64,000 nucleotides of DNA, from NCBI GenBank assembly GCA_041913905.1, contig JAYSEK010000019.1, positions 28,155 through 92,154 on the forward strand. The letters run 5' to 3'. Below, piece after piece: positions 42,461 through 50,479 of this stretch; the first letter of the stretch is position 1; the number at the start of each line of letters is the position of its first letter. Origin of the DNA: Roseateles_B sp041913905 (GTDB lineage Bacteria > Pseudomonadota > Gammaproteobacteria > Burkholderiales > Burkholderiaceae_C). The notes beneath the pieces were generated by a model that was given only the letters and a program-made list of their open reading frames with translations, was not told the DNA's origin and searched no databases. A program made the position numbers and the translations under genes.

Positions 42461-42496
42461 GTGCCGGCCGCGCGCCATGCTGGGCGCGGCCGGCAC
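42461..42496. repeat. Strong 13-bp hairpin between arsI and arsC
   Basis: GTGCCGGCCGCGC at 42461-42473 pairs perfectly with GCGCGGCCGGCAC at 42484-42496, with a 10-nt loop. It lies in the 78-bp gap between two genes of the same operon and has no T tract, so it is more likely an mRNA-stability or processing element than a terminator. Confidence 0.65.
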
Positions 42497-42506
42497 CACG
42501 GGAGTC

Positions 42507-42971
42507 TCAGCAGCAGCTGCTCTTTGCCGCAGAGGACGAGGTGTCGCGGCTGCCGGCCGGGCAGCAGGCTGCGGCCGGCTGGGTGGCGCTCGCGGTCTCC
42601 CGATAGACCGGGATCTGCGCCAGTGTGTGGAAATGCTCCCAGGCGACGCCTTGCGGATCGGTGACCCAGTGCTTCTCGCTTTGCGCATAGCAGCAGCTGG
42701 TCGCGCCTTCATCGAAGACCTTGAGTTCCGCAGCGCTGGCGCGCGCCTTCAGTTCGGCCAGCTCGTCGGCGTCATCGGTCTGGAAGCCCAGATGATCCAC
42801 ACCGGGCTGGCTGCCGCGCGTGGAGATGGCGAAGTTCAGCCGGGGATCCTCCAGCATCCATTTGGCGTAGTCGGACTCCAGACGAGCCGGCTCCGCCGCG
42901 AAGAGCCTGGAGTAGAAGGCCACGCTCTGGGCGAGGTCGGCGACATGGACGTGGACATGGAATCGCTTCAT
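42507..42971 (-). CDS. arsI: ArsI/CadI family dioxygenase (C-As lyase type)
   Basis: A 154-aa glyoxalase/VOC-fold protein. It opens MKRFHVHVHVADLAQSVAFY, has GVDHLGFQTDD with a metal-binding His, the vicinal cysteine pair in TSCCYAQSEKHWVTDPQG that ArsI uses to bind trivalent organoarsenicals, and WEHFHT with a metal-binding Glu/His. ArsI breaks the carbon-arsenic bond of methylarsenite. The tail is unusually rich in Ala, Ser and Cys and ends KSSCC. It lies 16 bp after arsR. Confidence 0.9.
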   Translation of the reverse strand: MKRFHVHVHVADLAQSVAFYSRLFAAEPARLESDYAKWMLEDPRLNFAISTRGSQPGVDHLGFQTDDADELAELKARASAAELKVFDEGATSCCYAQSEKHWVTDPQGVAWEHFHTLAQIPVYRETASATQPAAACCPAGSRDTSSSAAKSSCC

Positions 42972-42987
42972 GACACAACCCTTTCGT

Positions 42988-43314
42988 TCAGCACTTGCAG
43001 GAGGGGGGATTGGCCGCCGGCAGACAGGGCTGCCCCTGGCAGCAGTTGGCGGTGAGATAGGCCAGCACCGCATTCATCTGCTCGTAAGAAGCCCGGTAGA
43101 GCAGGTTGCGCCCCTGGCGCTCCTGGCTCACCAGGCCGGCATTCATCAGTTCCTTGAGATGGAAGGACAGCGTGGCCGCCGGCACGGCCAGATGCTCCGC
43201 CATGGTGCCGGGCGTGATGCCCTGCGGGCCGACCACCACCAGGGCGCGGAACACCTGCAGGCGCAGCTCGTGGGCCAGGGCGGCAAGGGCGCGGATGACG
43301 TCTTTTTCTTCCAT
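42988..43314 (-). CDS. arsR: ArsR family arsenic-responsive repressor
   Basis: A 108-aa winged-helix repressor: TPGTMAEHLAVPAATLSFHLKELMNAGLV is the recognition region. The As(III) site is probably the C-terminal cysteines (NCCQGQPC, and a final SCKC), as in ArsR proteins that lack the ELCVCDL helix motif. The start MEEKDVIRAL at 43314 is preferred; upstream in-frame codons lack similarity. It is first in the arsR-arsI-arsC-channel operon and would repress its own promoter. Confidence 0.92.
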   Translation of the reverse strand: MEEKDVIRALAALAHELRLQVFRALVVVGPQGITPGTMAEHLAVPAATLSFHLKELMNAGLVSQERQGRNLLYRASYEQMNAVLAYLTANCCQGQPCLPAANPPSCKC

Positions 43315-43320
43315 GATTCC

Positions 43321-43349
43321 AATGTAATCGAATAATAGAAATGATGCAA
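43321..43349 (-). promoter_or_regulatory. Promoter of the ars operon
   Basis: On the minus strand, TTGCAT (43344-43349), a 17-bp spacer and TACATT (43321-43326) make a good sigma70 promoter. The expected transcription start falls at or within a base or two of the arsR ATG (43314), so the transcript would be leaderless or nearly so. The AT-rich spacer, containing TATTATTCGAT, is the natural place for the ArsR operator. Confidence 0.65.
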
Positions 43350-43802
43350 GTGGCAAGCGGAAAACGGCGACGGGGATGTCGAAGCGACTGGCGACGTCTT
43401 GCTCGCCCGAGCATCGGCTCTCGGACTCAGGCGGCACGGCCGGGCCCTTGGGCCGTGATTCGCAAGCCCGGCGGGGGCTGCTGCGCCAGGGAACTCGGTA
43501 GGGAGTCCTTTGGCGTGCGTTGATCGCCCAACTGGTTGGGCAGTGGTTCTCTAGATGTTTCCAATCATTTCAGAGGCGACCTGTAAACCCTTACAGGTCA
43601 AGCCCATGATCCTGAGCTGGTCCGCCGTTTCTAGGTGAATGCCCCAGGCGGACAAAGGCCGCGTGCCGCATAGCCTTCGCTCCGCTTTGCGTGATGACCG
43701 GCCGCACGGGCCACCCAGTTTTGACGCAGTTGTCGAGCAATCTGGATCGCTGCATGCGGTCGGCGCGCAAGGTTTTCAACATCAACCTAGCAAGGAGACC
43801 CC
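43350..43802. promoter_or_regulatory. Intergenic control region of the lanthipeptide operon
   Basis: A 453-bp gap without genes between arsR (minus) and the lanthipeptide precursor (plus). It contains a 16-bp palindrome GCCCAAC-TG-GTTGGGC (43526-43541), a 20-bp dyad (43579-43598, listed separately) and AAGGAGA just before the precursor ATG. No convincing -35/-10 pair could be placed relative to the dyad, so the promoter position is open. Confidence 0.5.
43579..43598. promoter_or_regulatory. 20-bp dyad, lux-box or SOS-box candidate
   Basis: ACCTGTAAACCCTTACAGGT has perfect 8-bp arms and, with its flanking G and C, 9-bp arms (43578-43599). It matches the outer positions of the LuxR-type lux box (ACCTGTA-N6-TACAGGT) and equally the LexA pattern CTGT-N8-ACAG. 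It stands 204 bp before the lanthipeptide precursor. No luxR, luxI or lexA gene is in the window. Confidence 0.55.
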
Positions 43803-43991
43803 ATGAACGAAATCACCAGCGCTCTGCAGCAAGTCGAACAGTGGATGCAAGACGAGTCGTCTGCCAACCCGGCCGGCCCGCTGTTCTCCAGCGGCGTCTA
43901 CAGCGAAGCCGAAATCGCTGGCGACGTGTCGCGCGAGACCCGCGCTGGCTGCTCGAGCTGCTCGGGCTCGCGCACCATCATGTGCTGCTGA
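43803..43991 (+). CDS. lanA: Class II lanthipeptide precursor peptide
   Basis: A 62-aa precursor. Residues 1-40 form an acidic, helical leader (EQWMQDESS, then SEAEIAG); the last 22 residues (from D41) form a Ser/Thr/Cys-rich core with Cys at 50, 53, 61 and 62 and Ser/Thr at 43, 46, 51, 52, 54, 56 and 58. Up to four thioether rings are possible. The leader/core border EIAG-DVSRET recalls the mersacidin-like type, but a canonical double Gly is absent (AG instead). AAGGAGA precedes the ATG, and the LanM gene follows after 116 bp. Confidence 0.88.
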   Translation: MNEITSALQQVEQWMQDESSANPAGPLFSSGVYSEAEIAGDVSRETRAGCSSCSGSRTIMCC

Positions 43992-44008
43992 TTCGCTGAA
44001 GTCCCGGT

Positions 44009-44064
44009 GCCGTCGGCCGCTCGGTCGACGGCGCTGGTGCCCCGCCGCCCTGGCGGGGCGTTTC
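44009..44064 (+). terminator. Two hairpins between precursor and LanM (possible attenuator)
   Basis: GCCGTCG/CGACGGC (44009-44015 with 44026-44032) and GCCCCGCC/GGCGGGGC (44039-44046 with 44052-44059, loop GCCCT) are followed by GTTTC. The weak T tract suggests partial termination, which would give more precursor than synthetase mRNA, as is usual in lanthipeptide operons. Confidence 0.55.
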
Positions 44065-44107
44065 AGCCAGCCGGGCGCTTGACCGCAGGCTGGCCTCCCG
44101 CTACGAA

Positions 44108-47002
44108 ATGCCGTTCATGCAGCCCCAGTCCCCGCATTCCCCCGAGCCCGCCACCCCCGATTTCGTGCCCTGCCTGGCCTGCTGGATTGACCCGGCCATC
44201 GAGCGGCTCCGCCAGGCGTTGAGCCAGACACCAGGTCTAGGCGCACAAGAGCAGGAGCACATCGCTAACGCATTATGTCAGCATCTTGAGCAGCAGCTGC
44301 ATGCCAAGCTGGCGCGGGTGTTGGTCATGGACATCAACGCGGCGCGCGTGCAGGGCCGGCTCAAGGCCGAGAGCCCGCAGGCACGCTGGCAGGAATACAT
44401 GGCGCTGGCCGCCACCCCGCAGCACTGGGAAGCGCTGGGAGCGCAGTATCCCAGCCTGCTGAGCCGGGTGCAGTGGATCGTGGACCACAAGGTCGAGTTC
44501 GTGGCTCGTCTCGCCCGGCATTTCGCGCAGGACCGCAGCGCGCTGAGCACCCTGCTGGGCCGCGCGCCCGGTGGCCTGCTGGCGCTGGAGCTGGCCAAGG
44601 GCGACAGCCACCAAGGCGGCGCTGGCGTGGCCCTGTTGCGCCTGGAAGGCGGCACGGTGGTCTACAAGCCCCGTCCTCTGGACACCGATCGGGCGCTGGC
44701 GGCCTTCCTCGATCAGATCCTGGCCGGGCAGCCGGCCGGCCAGCGGGTGCGCGTGCCCGAGGCCATCGACTGCGGCGACCATGGCTGGAGCGAGTTCATC
44801 GAACATCGCCACGCCCGCGATGAACAGGAGCTGCGGCAGTTCTACCGCCACATGGGCCACTGGCTGGCCATCATGCGCCTGCTCGGGGGCACCGACTTCC
44901 ATGGCGAGAACGTCATCGCGCAAGGCGGCGTTCCCATCATCGTCGACTGCGAAACGCTGTTCTGCCCTCGCACCGAGCTCAAGCCCTCCGGTTTCGGCAA
45001 TGCCGTCGACAAGGCGGACGAAGCCATGTTCGCCTCGCTGATGAAAACCGGCCTGCTGCCCGGTCGCGGCGCTTCGTTGGGCTGGCGCGGGGTCGACAAC
45101 TCCGGCATGGGCAACATCCGCCAGCAGCAGCCCAAGATCAGCATTCCCACTCTGGTGGATGCGGGTCTGGACACCGTGCGCATCGGCCAGACCCTGGTCG
45201 AGGTGGAGATCGCCAAGAACCATCCCTGCGAGACGCCCTCTCTGGAGCGCTACTGGGGGCAGGTGCTGGAGGGCTATGACGAGCTCACCGCCCAGCTGCT
45301 GGCCCTGCACGCCCGAGGCGCGCTGGCGCCGCTGCTGCAGCCTTTCAAGCCTTGCCACATCCGCCTGGTGCCGCGCGCGACCGAGGTCTATGCCGAGCTG
45401 ATCCGCATGCTCTGGCACCCCATCTCCTTGGCCGACGAGGCGCAGGCCCGCCAGCGTGCCGCCGGCCTGCTGGCGCGTGCCGCCGCGCTCATCTCCACCA
45501 CGCCCTCGGACCCCGTCGTCATCCAGGCCGAGATCGACGACATGCTGCGTGGCGACGTGCCCTACTTCCACACCACGGCCGGGCATGGCCGCATGGCGGG
45601 CCCCGGCGGCACGCACTGGCTGCCCGAGTGCGATCTGGTCGAGCAATGCCTCAAGGACTGGAGCGAGTCCGACCAGGGCCTGGACCGCGACATCATCAAG
45701 GCCTCCCTGCTGAGTGCCTACCTCAACGACGGCTGGATGCCCACGGAGAAGTCCTACCGGGTCGACACGCCGGAAGTCGACGATCTGGAAGCGCGCCGCC
45801 GGAGCTGGGCGCAGCGCCTGCTGCAGCCCTTCTTGCAGACCTGCATCTGGGGCCAGGACGGCACCGCCACCTGGATCTCGCCGACCCTCGGCGCCACGGG
45901 CTGGGGCATCCAGGCCATCGACCAGAACCTCTACGGCGGCAACGCCGGCGTGGCCCTGCTGCTGGCGGCCTACCAGCGCGAGGTGGCCCAGGGCCGGGCG
46001 CTGCCGCTGGAGGGCGTCGACCAGCTCTTGAAGGCGGTGATCGCCACCATGAAGCTGGGCCTGTACCGCCAGGTCGAGCTGCAGCGCTCGGCCGGCAAGG
46101 TGCGGCCGCACCAGCCGGGAGGCTATCTGGGCATCGGCTCGCAGATCTGGGGCTGGCTGCTGCTGGAGGCGCTGGGTGCCATCGGCGCCGAGGCCGTCGA
46201 GTGCGCAGCGCTGACGGCGGAGTACATGCAGGGCTCGTTGGAGGCCGACCAGACCTACGACCTGCTGGCCGGCGCCGCCGGCGCCATCCCGGGCCTGCTG
46301 CTGCTGTACCAGCGTACCCGGCAGGCGGCCCATCTGGACCTGGCCAAGGCAGCCGGCGACCACCTGCTGAAGGCCGCGAAGCGCGAGGACGGCCGCGCCT
46401 GCTGGCCGACCGCCGCTGCGCCGGAGGGCATGGGCGGATTCGGTCATGGCGCGGCAGGCATCGGCTGGGCCCTGCTGCGTCTTCACCAGGCTTGCGGTGA
46501 AGAGCGCTATCTGCAGGGGGCCCGGGAGGCCATTGCCTTCGAGGAGTCCCTGTTCGACGAGGCCGACCAGAACTGGCGCGACCTGCGGCACCTGGACGGG
46601 GTGAACTGCTCCAACGCCTGGTGCCACGGCTCGGTGGGCAATGGGCTGGCCTATCTCGACTTCAGCGGGCTGATCGGCGAGGACCACGCCCGCCGGCGCG
46701 TGCGCCAGGCGGCGGGGGCGGCCTTCCGCTTCGGCCTGGGATGGAACCACTGCGCCTGCCATGGGGATGCCAGTGCGCTGGAGCTGCTGCAGGAAGCGGC
46801 CGATCGCGAGCTCGCACCCGCGGGCGTGAGTCGCGAAACCGAGCTGGCTCGGCTGCTGGCCAGCCTGGACCGGCACGGCAGCCGCTGCGGCATCACCAAC
46901 GACGTCTTCTCGCCCTCGCTGATGACAGGCCCCGGCGGGATTGCCTACCAGCTGCTGCGGGCCCATCCCGAGGCACGGCTGCCGTCCTTCGTCCGGCCAT
47001 GA
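44108..47002 (+). CDS. lanM: Class II lanthipeptide synthetase LanM
   Basis: A 964-aa bifunctional enzyme that dehydrates Ser/Thr and closes thioether rings. The N-terminal dehydratase (DUF4135) shows GDSHQGG (165-171), YKPRPLD, the kinase-like GTDFHGEN (catalytic Asp 263, His 265, Asn 268) and VDCETLF (279-285). The C-terminal LanC-like cyclase shows FGHGAAGIGWAL and the zinc ligands C839 (WCHGS) and C884-H885 (CACHGD). All key residues are present, so the enzyme is probably active. ATG 44108 is used; ATG 44117 is possible. Its stop overlaps the transporter start (ATGA). Confidence 0.95.
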   Translation: MPFMQPQSPHSPEPATPDFVPCLACWIDPAIERLRQALSQTPGLGAQEQEHIANALCQHLEQQLHAKLARVLVMDINAARVQGRLKAESPQARWQEYMALAATPQHWEALGAQYPSLLSRVQWIVDHKVEFVARLARHFAQDRSALSTLLGRAPGGLLALELAKGDSHQGGAGVALLRLEGGTVVYKPRPLDTDRALAAFLDQILAGQPAGQRVRVPEAIDCGDHGWSEFIEHRHARDEQELRQFYRHMGHWLAIMRLLGGTDFHGENVIAQGGVPIIVDCETLFCPRTELKPSGFGNAVDKADEAMFASLMKTGLLPGRGASLGWRGVDNSGMGNIRQQQPKISIPTLVDAGLDTVRIGQTLVEVEIAKNHPCETPSLERYWGQVLEGYDELTAQLLALHARGALAPLLQPFKPCHIRLVPRATEVYAELIRMLWHPISLADEAQARQRAAGLLARAAALISTTPSDPVVIQAEIDDMLRGDVPYFHTTAGHGRMAGPGGTHWLPECDLVEQCLKDWSESDQGLDRDIIKASLLSAYLNDGWMPTEKSYRVDTPEVDDLEARRRSWAQRLLQPFLQTCIWGQDGTATWISPTLGATGWGIQAIDQNLYGGNAGVALLLAAYQREVAQGRALPLEGVDQLLKAVIATMKLGLYRQVELQRSAGKVRPHQPGGYLGIGSQIWGWLLLEALGAIGAEAVECAALTAEYMQGSLEADQTYDLLAGAAGAIPGLLLLYQRTRQAAHLDLAKAAGDHLLKAAKREDGRACWPTAAAPEGMGGFGHGAAGIGWALLRLHQACGEERYLQGAREAIAFEESLFDEADQNWRDLRHLDGVNCSNAWCHGSVGNGLAYLDFSGLIGEDHARRRVRQAAGAAFRFGLGWNHCACHGDASALELLQEAADRELAPAGVSRETELARLLASLDRHGSRCGITNDVFSPSLMTGPGGIAYQLLRAHPEARLPSFVRP

Positions 47003-49047
47003 ACAAGAGCCAGGGCGCGCAGGCGGCCGAACAGGCGCAGGCGAAGCAGGTGGGGGAGGGCGGTGCCCCGGGCGATGGCGACGTCTTCATCGCCACCGAC
47101 AACCCCTACTGGGAGCTGGGCAGCGCCGACACCTCCTTGACCAGCGTGCGGGCCTTCTTCCAGCGCGTCGCCCGTGCCGCGCCGCCGGTGCTCGCGCTGA
47201 TGCGGCGTGTGGGCGGTCCGGCCGTGCTCGGCGTGATGGCCTGCCAGCTGCTGGCGGGCGTCTTGTGGGCCTACACGCTGGTGCTGGGCGGGCGCCTGAT
47301 CCAGGCCATGCTGGACGCGCATTCGCAGGCTCACGCGCTGAGCCAGGGGCTGGCGCCGCATGCCGGCATGGCCCTGGGCCTGGGGCTGGCATTTCTGGGC
47401 AAGCTGGCGCTGGATGCGCTGGCCGAGGTGCTCAAGGCCCGGCTCAGCCCGGCCTTGATCGCCATGGCGGAGCAGGACTTCGTCGATGCCTGCCTGCGCG
47501 CGCCGCTGCGGCGTTTTGATGATCCGGACTTCGTGGACCGCATGCACCGGGCGCGGGACCGCGGCCTGCACTATGTCGAAAGCATCGTCGACCAGGTGGT
47601 GGCGCTGTCATCCGCATTCATGGGGCTGGCCTCCGGCGCCTTGGCGTTGCTGGTGCTGCATCCCGCCTTGCTGCCGGTGCTGCTGCTGTGCCTGGTGCCG
47701 CAGGCCTGGACGGCCATTCGCGCCCTGCTGCGCGTGCAGAGCCACTGGGACCAGAGCATGGCCTTGTCCCGTCAGGCCTGGATGCTGCAGGACCTGGCCA
47801 GCCAGCCCGAGCCGGCGGCCGAGCTGCGTGCGCTGCAGATGGAGTCGCTGCTCAGCACCCGGCATGAGCGCGTGGCGCAGGCCCTGCGGACCAGCCTGGA
47901 GCGGCTGAAGGCCAGTGTGGCCCGGACGCGCGCCTTTGGCGCGGTCCTGAGCGGCGTGGCGCAGGCCCTGGCCTACCTCTGGCTGCTCGTGCTGGTGGAT
48001 CGCGGCACGCTGGCGCCAGCGCTGGCGGGCGCGGCGGCCATGAGCATGCGCACCAGCCTGGATGCGGTGAAGCATCTGGTCCATGCGCTGGACCAGATGA
48101 TGGAAAAGGCGCTGTATCTGGACGACTATTTCGTCTTCGTCCAGCAGCCGCCGGCCGCGCCTGGGCAGGCAGACGCGACCGAGCCGCCGGTGCAGCCGCG
48201 GGCCGACGCAAGCGAACCGGCGGCGATGCCGCTGCAGGCGCCGCAGCGCATCAGCCTGAAGGGCGTGGGCTTTGCCTATGCGGGCGCCAGGGACCGCCAG
48301 GTCCTGCACGACATCCATCTGGAGCTGGAACGCGGCACGACCATCGCCCTGGTGGGCGAGAACGGCTCGGGCAAATCCACGCTGGCCAAGCTGCTGGCGG
48401 GCTTGTACGAACCCAGCAGCGGCAGCGTGTGCTGGGACGGCGTCGACTGCCGGATGCTGGACGCGCGGCAGCGCCTGGCCCATACGCTGATCGTCCCGCA
48501 GCACCCCTTGCGCTGGCCCTACAGCGCCGAGCAGAACGTGCGGCTCGGCCGTGTCGATGCGGCTGGCGGCGGCGACGATGCGAGGCGCTTCATGGCCGCG
48601 GTGCGCGAGTCGCAGGCGGACGAGGTGGCCGCCCAGTTGCCGCAAGGCTGGAAGACCATGCTCAACCGGCTGTTCAAGGGCGGCATCGAGCTGTCCTCCG
48701 GCCAATGGCAACGCCTGGCGGTGGCCCGCGGGCTCTACCGGGATGCGGCCCTGACCATCTGGGACGAACCAACCGCGCCGCTGGATGCCAAGGCCGAAGC
48801 CGCGGTCTTCTCCAGCCTGGCCAAGCTGCGCCGCGAGCGCACCGTGGTGCTGATCACCCACCGGCTGGCGAGCGCCCAGTCGGCCGACCGGATCTACTTC
48901 ATGCGCGCCGGCCGCATCGTCGAGTCCGGCACCCACCAGGAGCTGCTGGCGCTGGGCGGCGGCTATGCGCAGCTGTATGAACTGCAGGCGAGGCTGGCGG
49001 AAGGCGTGGGGGCGCCGGTGTCGGTGGCTGAGCGGGTGGCGGCGTGA
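46999..49047 (+). CDS. lanT: ABC exporter for the lanthipeptide (no peptidase domain)
   Basis: A 682-aa half-size ABC exporter. Six helices (first near residues 75-100, GVMACQLLAGVLWAYTLVLG) are followed by an ATPase: Walker A GENGSGKST (453-461), signature LSSGQWQRLA (565-574), Walker B TIWDEPT (586-592) and switch His in LITHRLAS. Unlike usual LanT proteins it lacks an N-terminal C39 peptidase, so leader removal must be done elsewhere. It overlaps lanM by 4 bp and ends 9 bp before the CRISPR array. Confidence 0.92.
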   Translation: MNKSQGAQAAEQAQAKQVGEGGAPGDGDVFIATDNPYWELGSADTSLTSVRAFFQRVARAAPPVLALMRRVGGPAVLGVMACQLLAGVLWAYTLVLGGRLIQAMLDAHSQAHALSQGLAPHAGMALGLGLAFLGKLALDALAEVLKARLSPALIAMAEQDFVDACLRAPLRRFDDPDFVDRMHRARDRGLHYVESIVDQVVALSSAFMGLASGALALLVLHPALLPVLLLCLVPQAWTAIRALLRVQSHWDQSMALSRQAWMLQDLASQPEPAAELRALQMESLLSTRHERVAQALRTSLERLKASVARTRAFGAVLSGVAQALAYLWLLVLVDRGTLAPALAGAAAMSMRTSLDAVKHLVHALDQMMEKALYLDDYFVFVQQPPAAPGQADATEPPVQPRADASEPAAMPLQAPQRISLKGVGFAYAGARDRQVLHDIHLELERGTTIALVGENGSGKSTLAKLLAGLYEPSSGSVCWDGVDCRMLDARQRLAHTLIVPQHPLRWPYSAEQNVRLGRVDAAGGGDDARRFMAAVRESQADEVAAQLPQGWKTMLNRLFKGGIELSSGQWQRLAVARGLYRDAALTIWDEPTAPLDAKAEAAVFSSLAKLRRERTVVLITHRLASAQSADRIYFMRAGRIVESGTHQELLALGGGYAQLYELQARLAEGVGAPVSVAERVAA

Positions 49048-49056
49048 GGCACAAAG

Positions 49057-50468
49057 TATTCGACCAGGGCGCATATCCCAGTGACCTAGACTCATCGACC
49101 TCGATGGTGGCGAGCTGTTCACGTTCCGGCCAGGGCGCATATCCCACCAGCGGCTACTCCGGCGCGGCCACTGCAAGCGTTCCGGCCAGGGCGCATATCC
49201 CAGTGACCTAGACTAAGCAGGTCTCCCAGTGGCATGTCCGGGAAGTTCCGGCCAGGGCGCATATCCCAGTGACCTAGACTTTGTTTCGCACGCTCTGCAA
49301 TCGCCTGCTGGTTCCGGCCAGGGCGCATATCCCAGTGACCTAGACTCTCGGAAGTGCAAAGCAACGAGCTGCGGCAGTTCCGGCCAGAGCGCATATCCCA
49401 GTGACCTAGACTGGACATCGTCGAGGAGTACAGCGCGGTCGAGTTCCGGCCAGAGCGCATATCCCAGTGACCTAGACTAGCCAAGTGATCAAGACCGACT
49501 GGTTCCTCGTTCCGGCCAGAGCGCATATCCCAGTGACCTAGACTGACGTGCGCGACCACAAGCTCACGATCCTGGTTCCGGCCAGAGCGCATATCCCAGT
49601 GACCTAGACTCAGCCGCGCCGGCTGGTGATCTTCGATCCGGTTCCGGCCAGAGCGCATATCCCAGTGACCTAGACTCGCATCGGCAAAGGCCGTTTGCGA
49701 CGACTTTGTTCCGGCCAGAGCGCATATCCCAGTGACCTAGACTAAGAACGTTGTCATGGCAGACAGGGCCGAGGTTCCGGCCAGAGCGCATATCCCAGTG
49801 ACCTAGACTTGAAGCGGGCTTTAAGCTATGCGGAGAGCAGTTCCGGCCAGAGCGCATATCCCAGTGACCTAGACTACATCGGACGCGATACGCTCCAAGT
49901 CTTCCGTTCCGGCCAGAGCGCATATCCCAGTGACCTAGACTGATGGACTTGGCAACTGCCTCGATCATCGGTTCCGGCCAGAGCGCATATCCCAGTGACC
50001 TAGACTCCCGACGCGACCAGGCGCGCCTGGATGTCGTTCCGGCCAGAGCGCATATCCCAGTGACCTAGACTCTTCTTCTTTGCTTCTCGCTGCACGTTTA
50101 GGTTCCGGCCAGAGCGCATATCCCAGTGACCTAGACTAACGCGGAGGTGCGGCTGGTCGCTTCCGTCGTTCCGGCCAGAGCGCATATCCCAGTGACCTAG
50201 ACTCGACGCGCTGATCACCCAGCTGGTCGACGCGTTCCGGCCAGAGCGCATATCCCAGTGACCTAGACTTGCGGCGCTTCTGCTCTGAGTTCGACGTGCA
50301 GTTCCGGCCAGAGCGCATATCCCAGTGACCTAGACTCGGTTCGGCTTCCACGTCTTCGGCTGAGCGGTTCCGGCCAGAGCGCATATCCCAGTGACCTAGA
50401 CTCTCCATCCACAGCTCGTGCGACTGCTCGGGGTTCCGGCCAGAGCGCATATCCCAGTGACCTAGACT
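49057..50468 (+). CRISPR. Type II-C CRISPR array, 22 repeats and 21 spacers
   Basis: The 36-nt repeat begins GTTCCGGCCA and ends GACCTAGACT; spacers are 29-31 nt, mostly 30. The + strand is the crRNA strand, because the tracrRNA anti-repeat (55018-55037, + strand) is complementary to it. The left end is the old end: repeat 1 (49057-49092) is mutated in its 5' third, repeat 2 (49123-49148) is cut to 26 nt by a 10-nt deletion, and repeats 1-5 have G at position 12 where all later ones have A. The right end next to cas2 has perfect repeats and so is the likely growing end, as reported for II-C arrays. Confidence 0.97.
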
Positions 50469-50479
50469 AGGTCGGCAGC

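Noticed and set aside
43526..43541. GCCCAAC-TG-GTTGGGC palindrome as an intrinsic terminator of something upstream
   Set aside because: No T tract follows, and no plus-strand gene precedes it; it is kept only as part of the control region.
43992..44107. A second precursor peptide between lanA and lanM
   Set aside because: No start codon with ribosome site or Cys-rich frame is present; the gap is filled by two hairpins.
49119..50450. Open frames encoding repeated SLGHWDMRSGRN peptides
   Set aside because: They are translations of the CRISPR repeats in the reverse direction, not a repeat protein.
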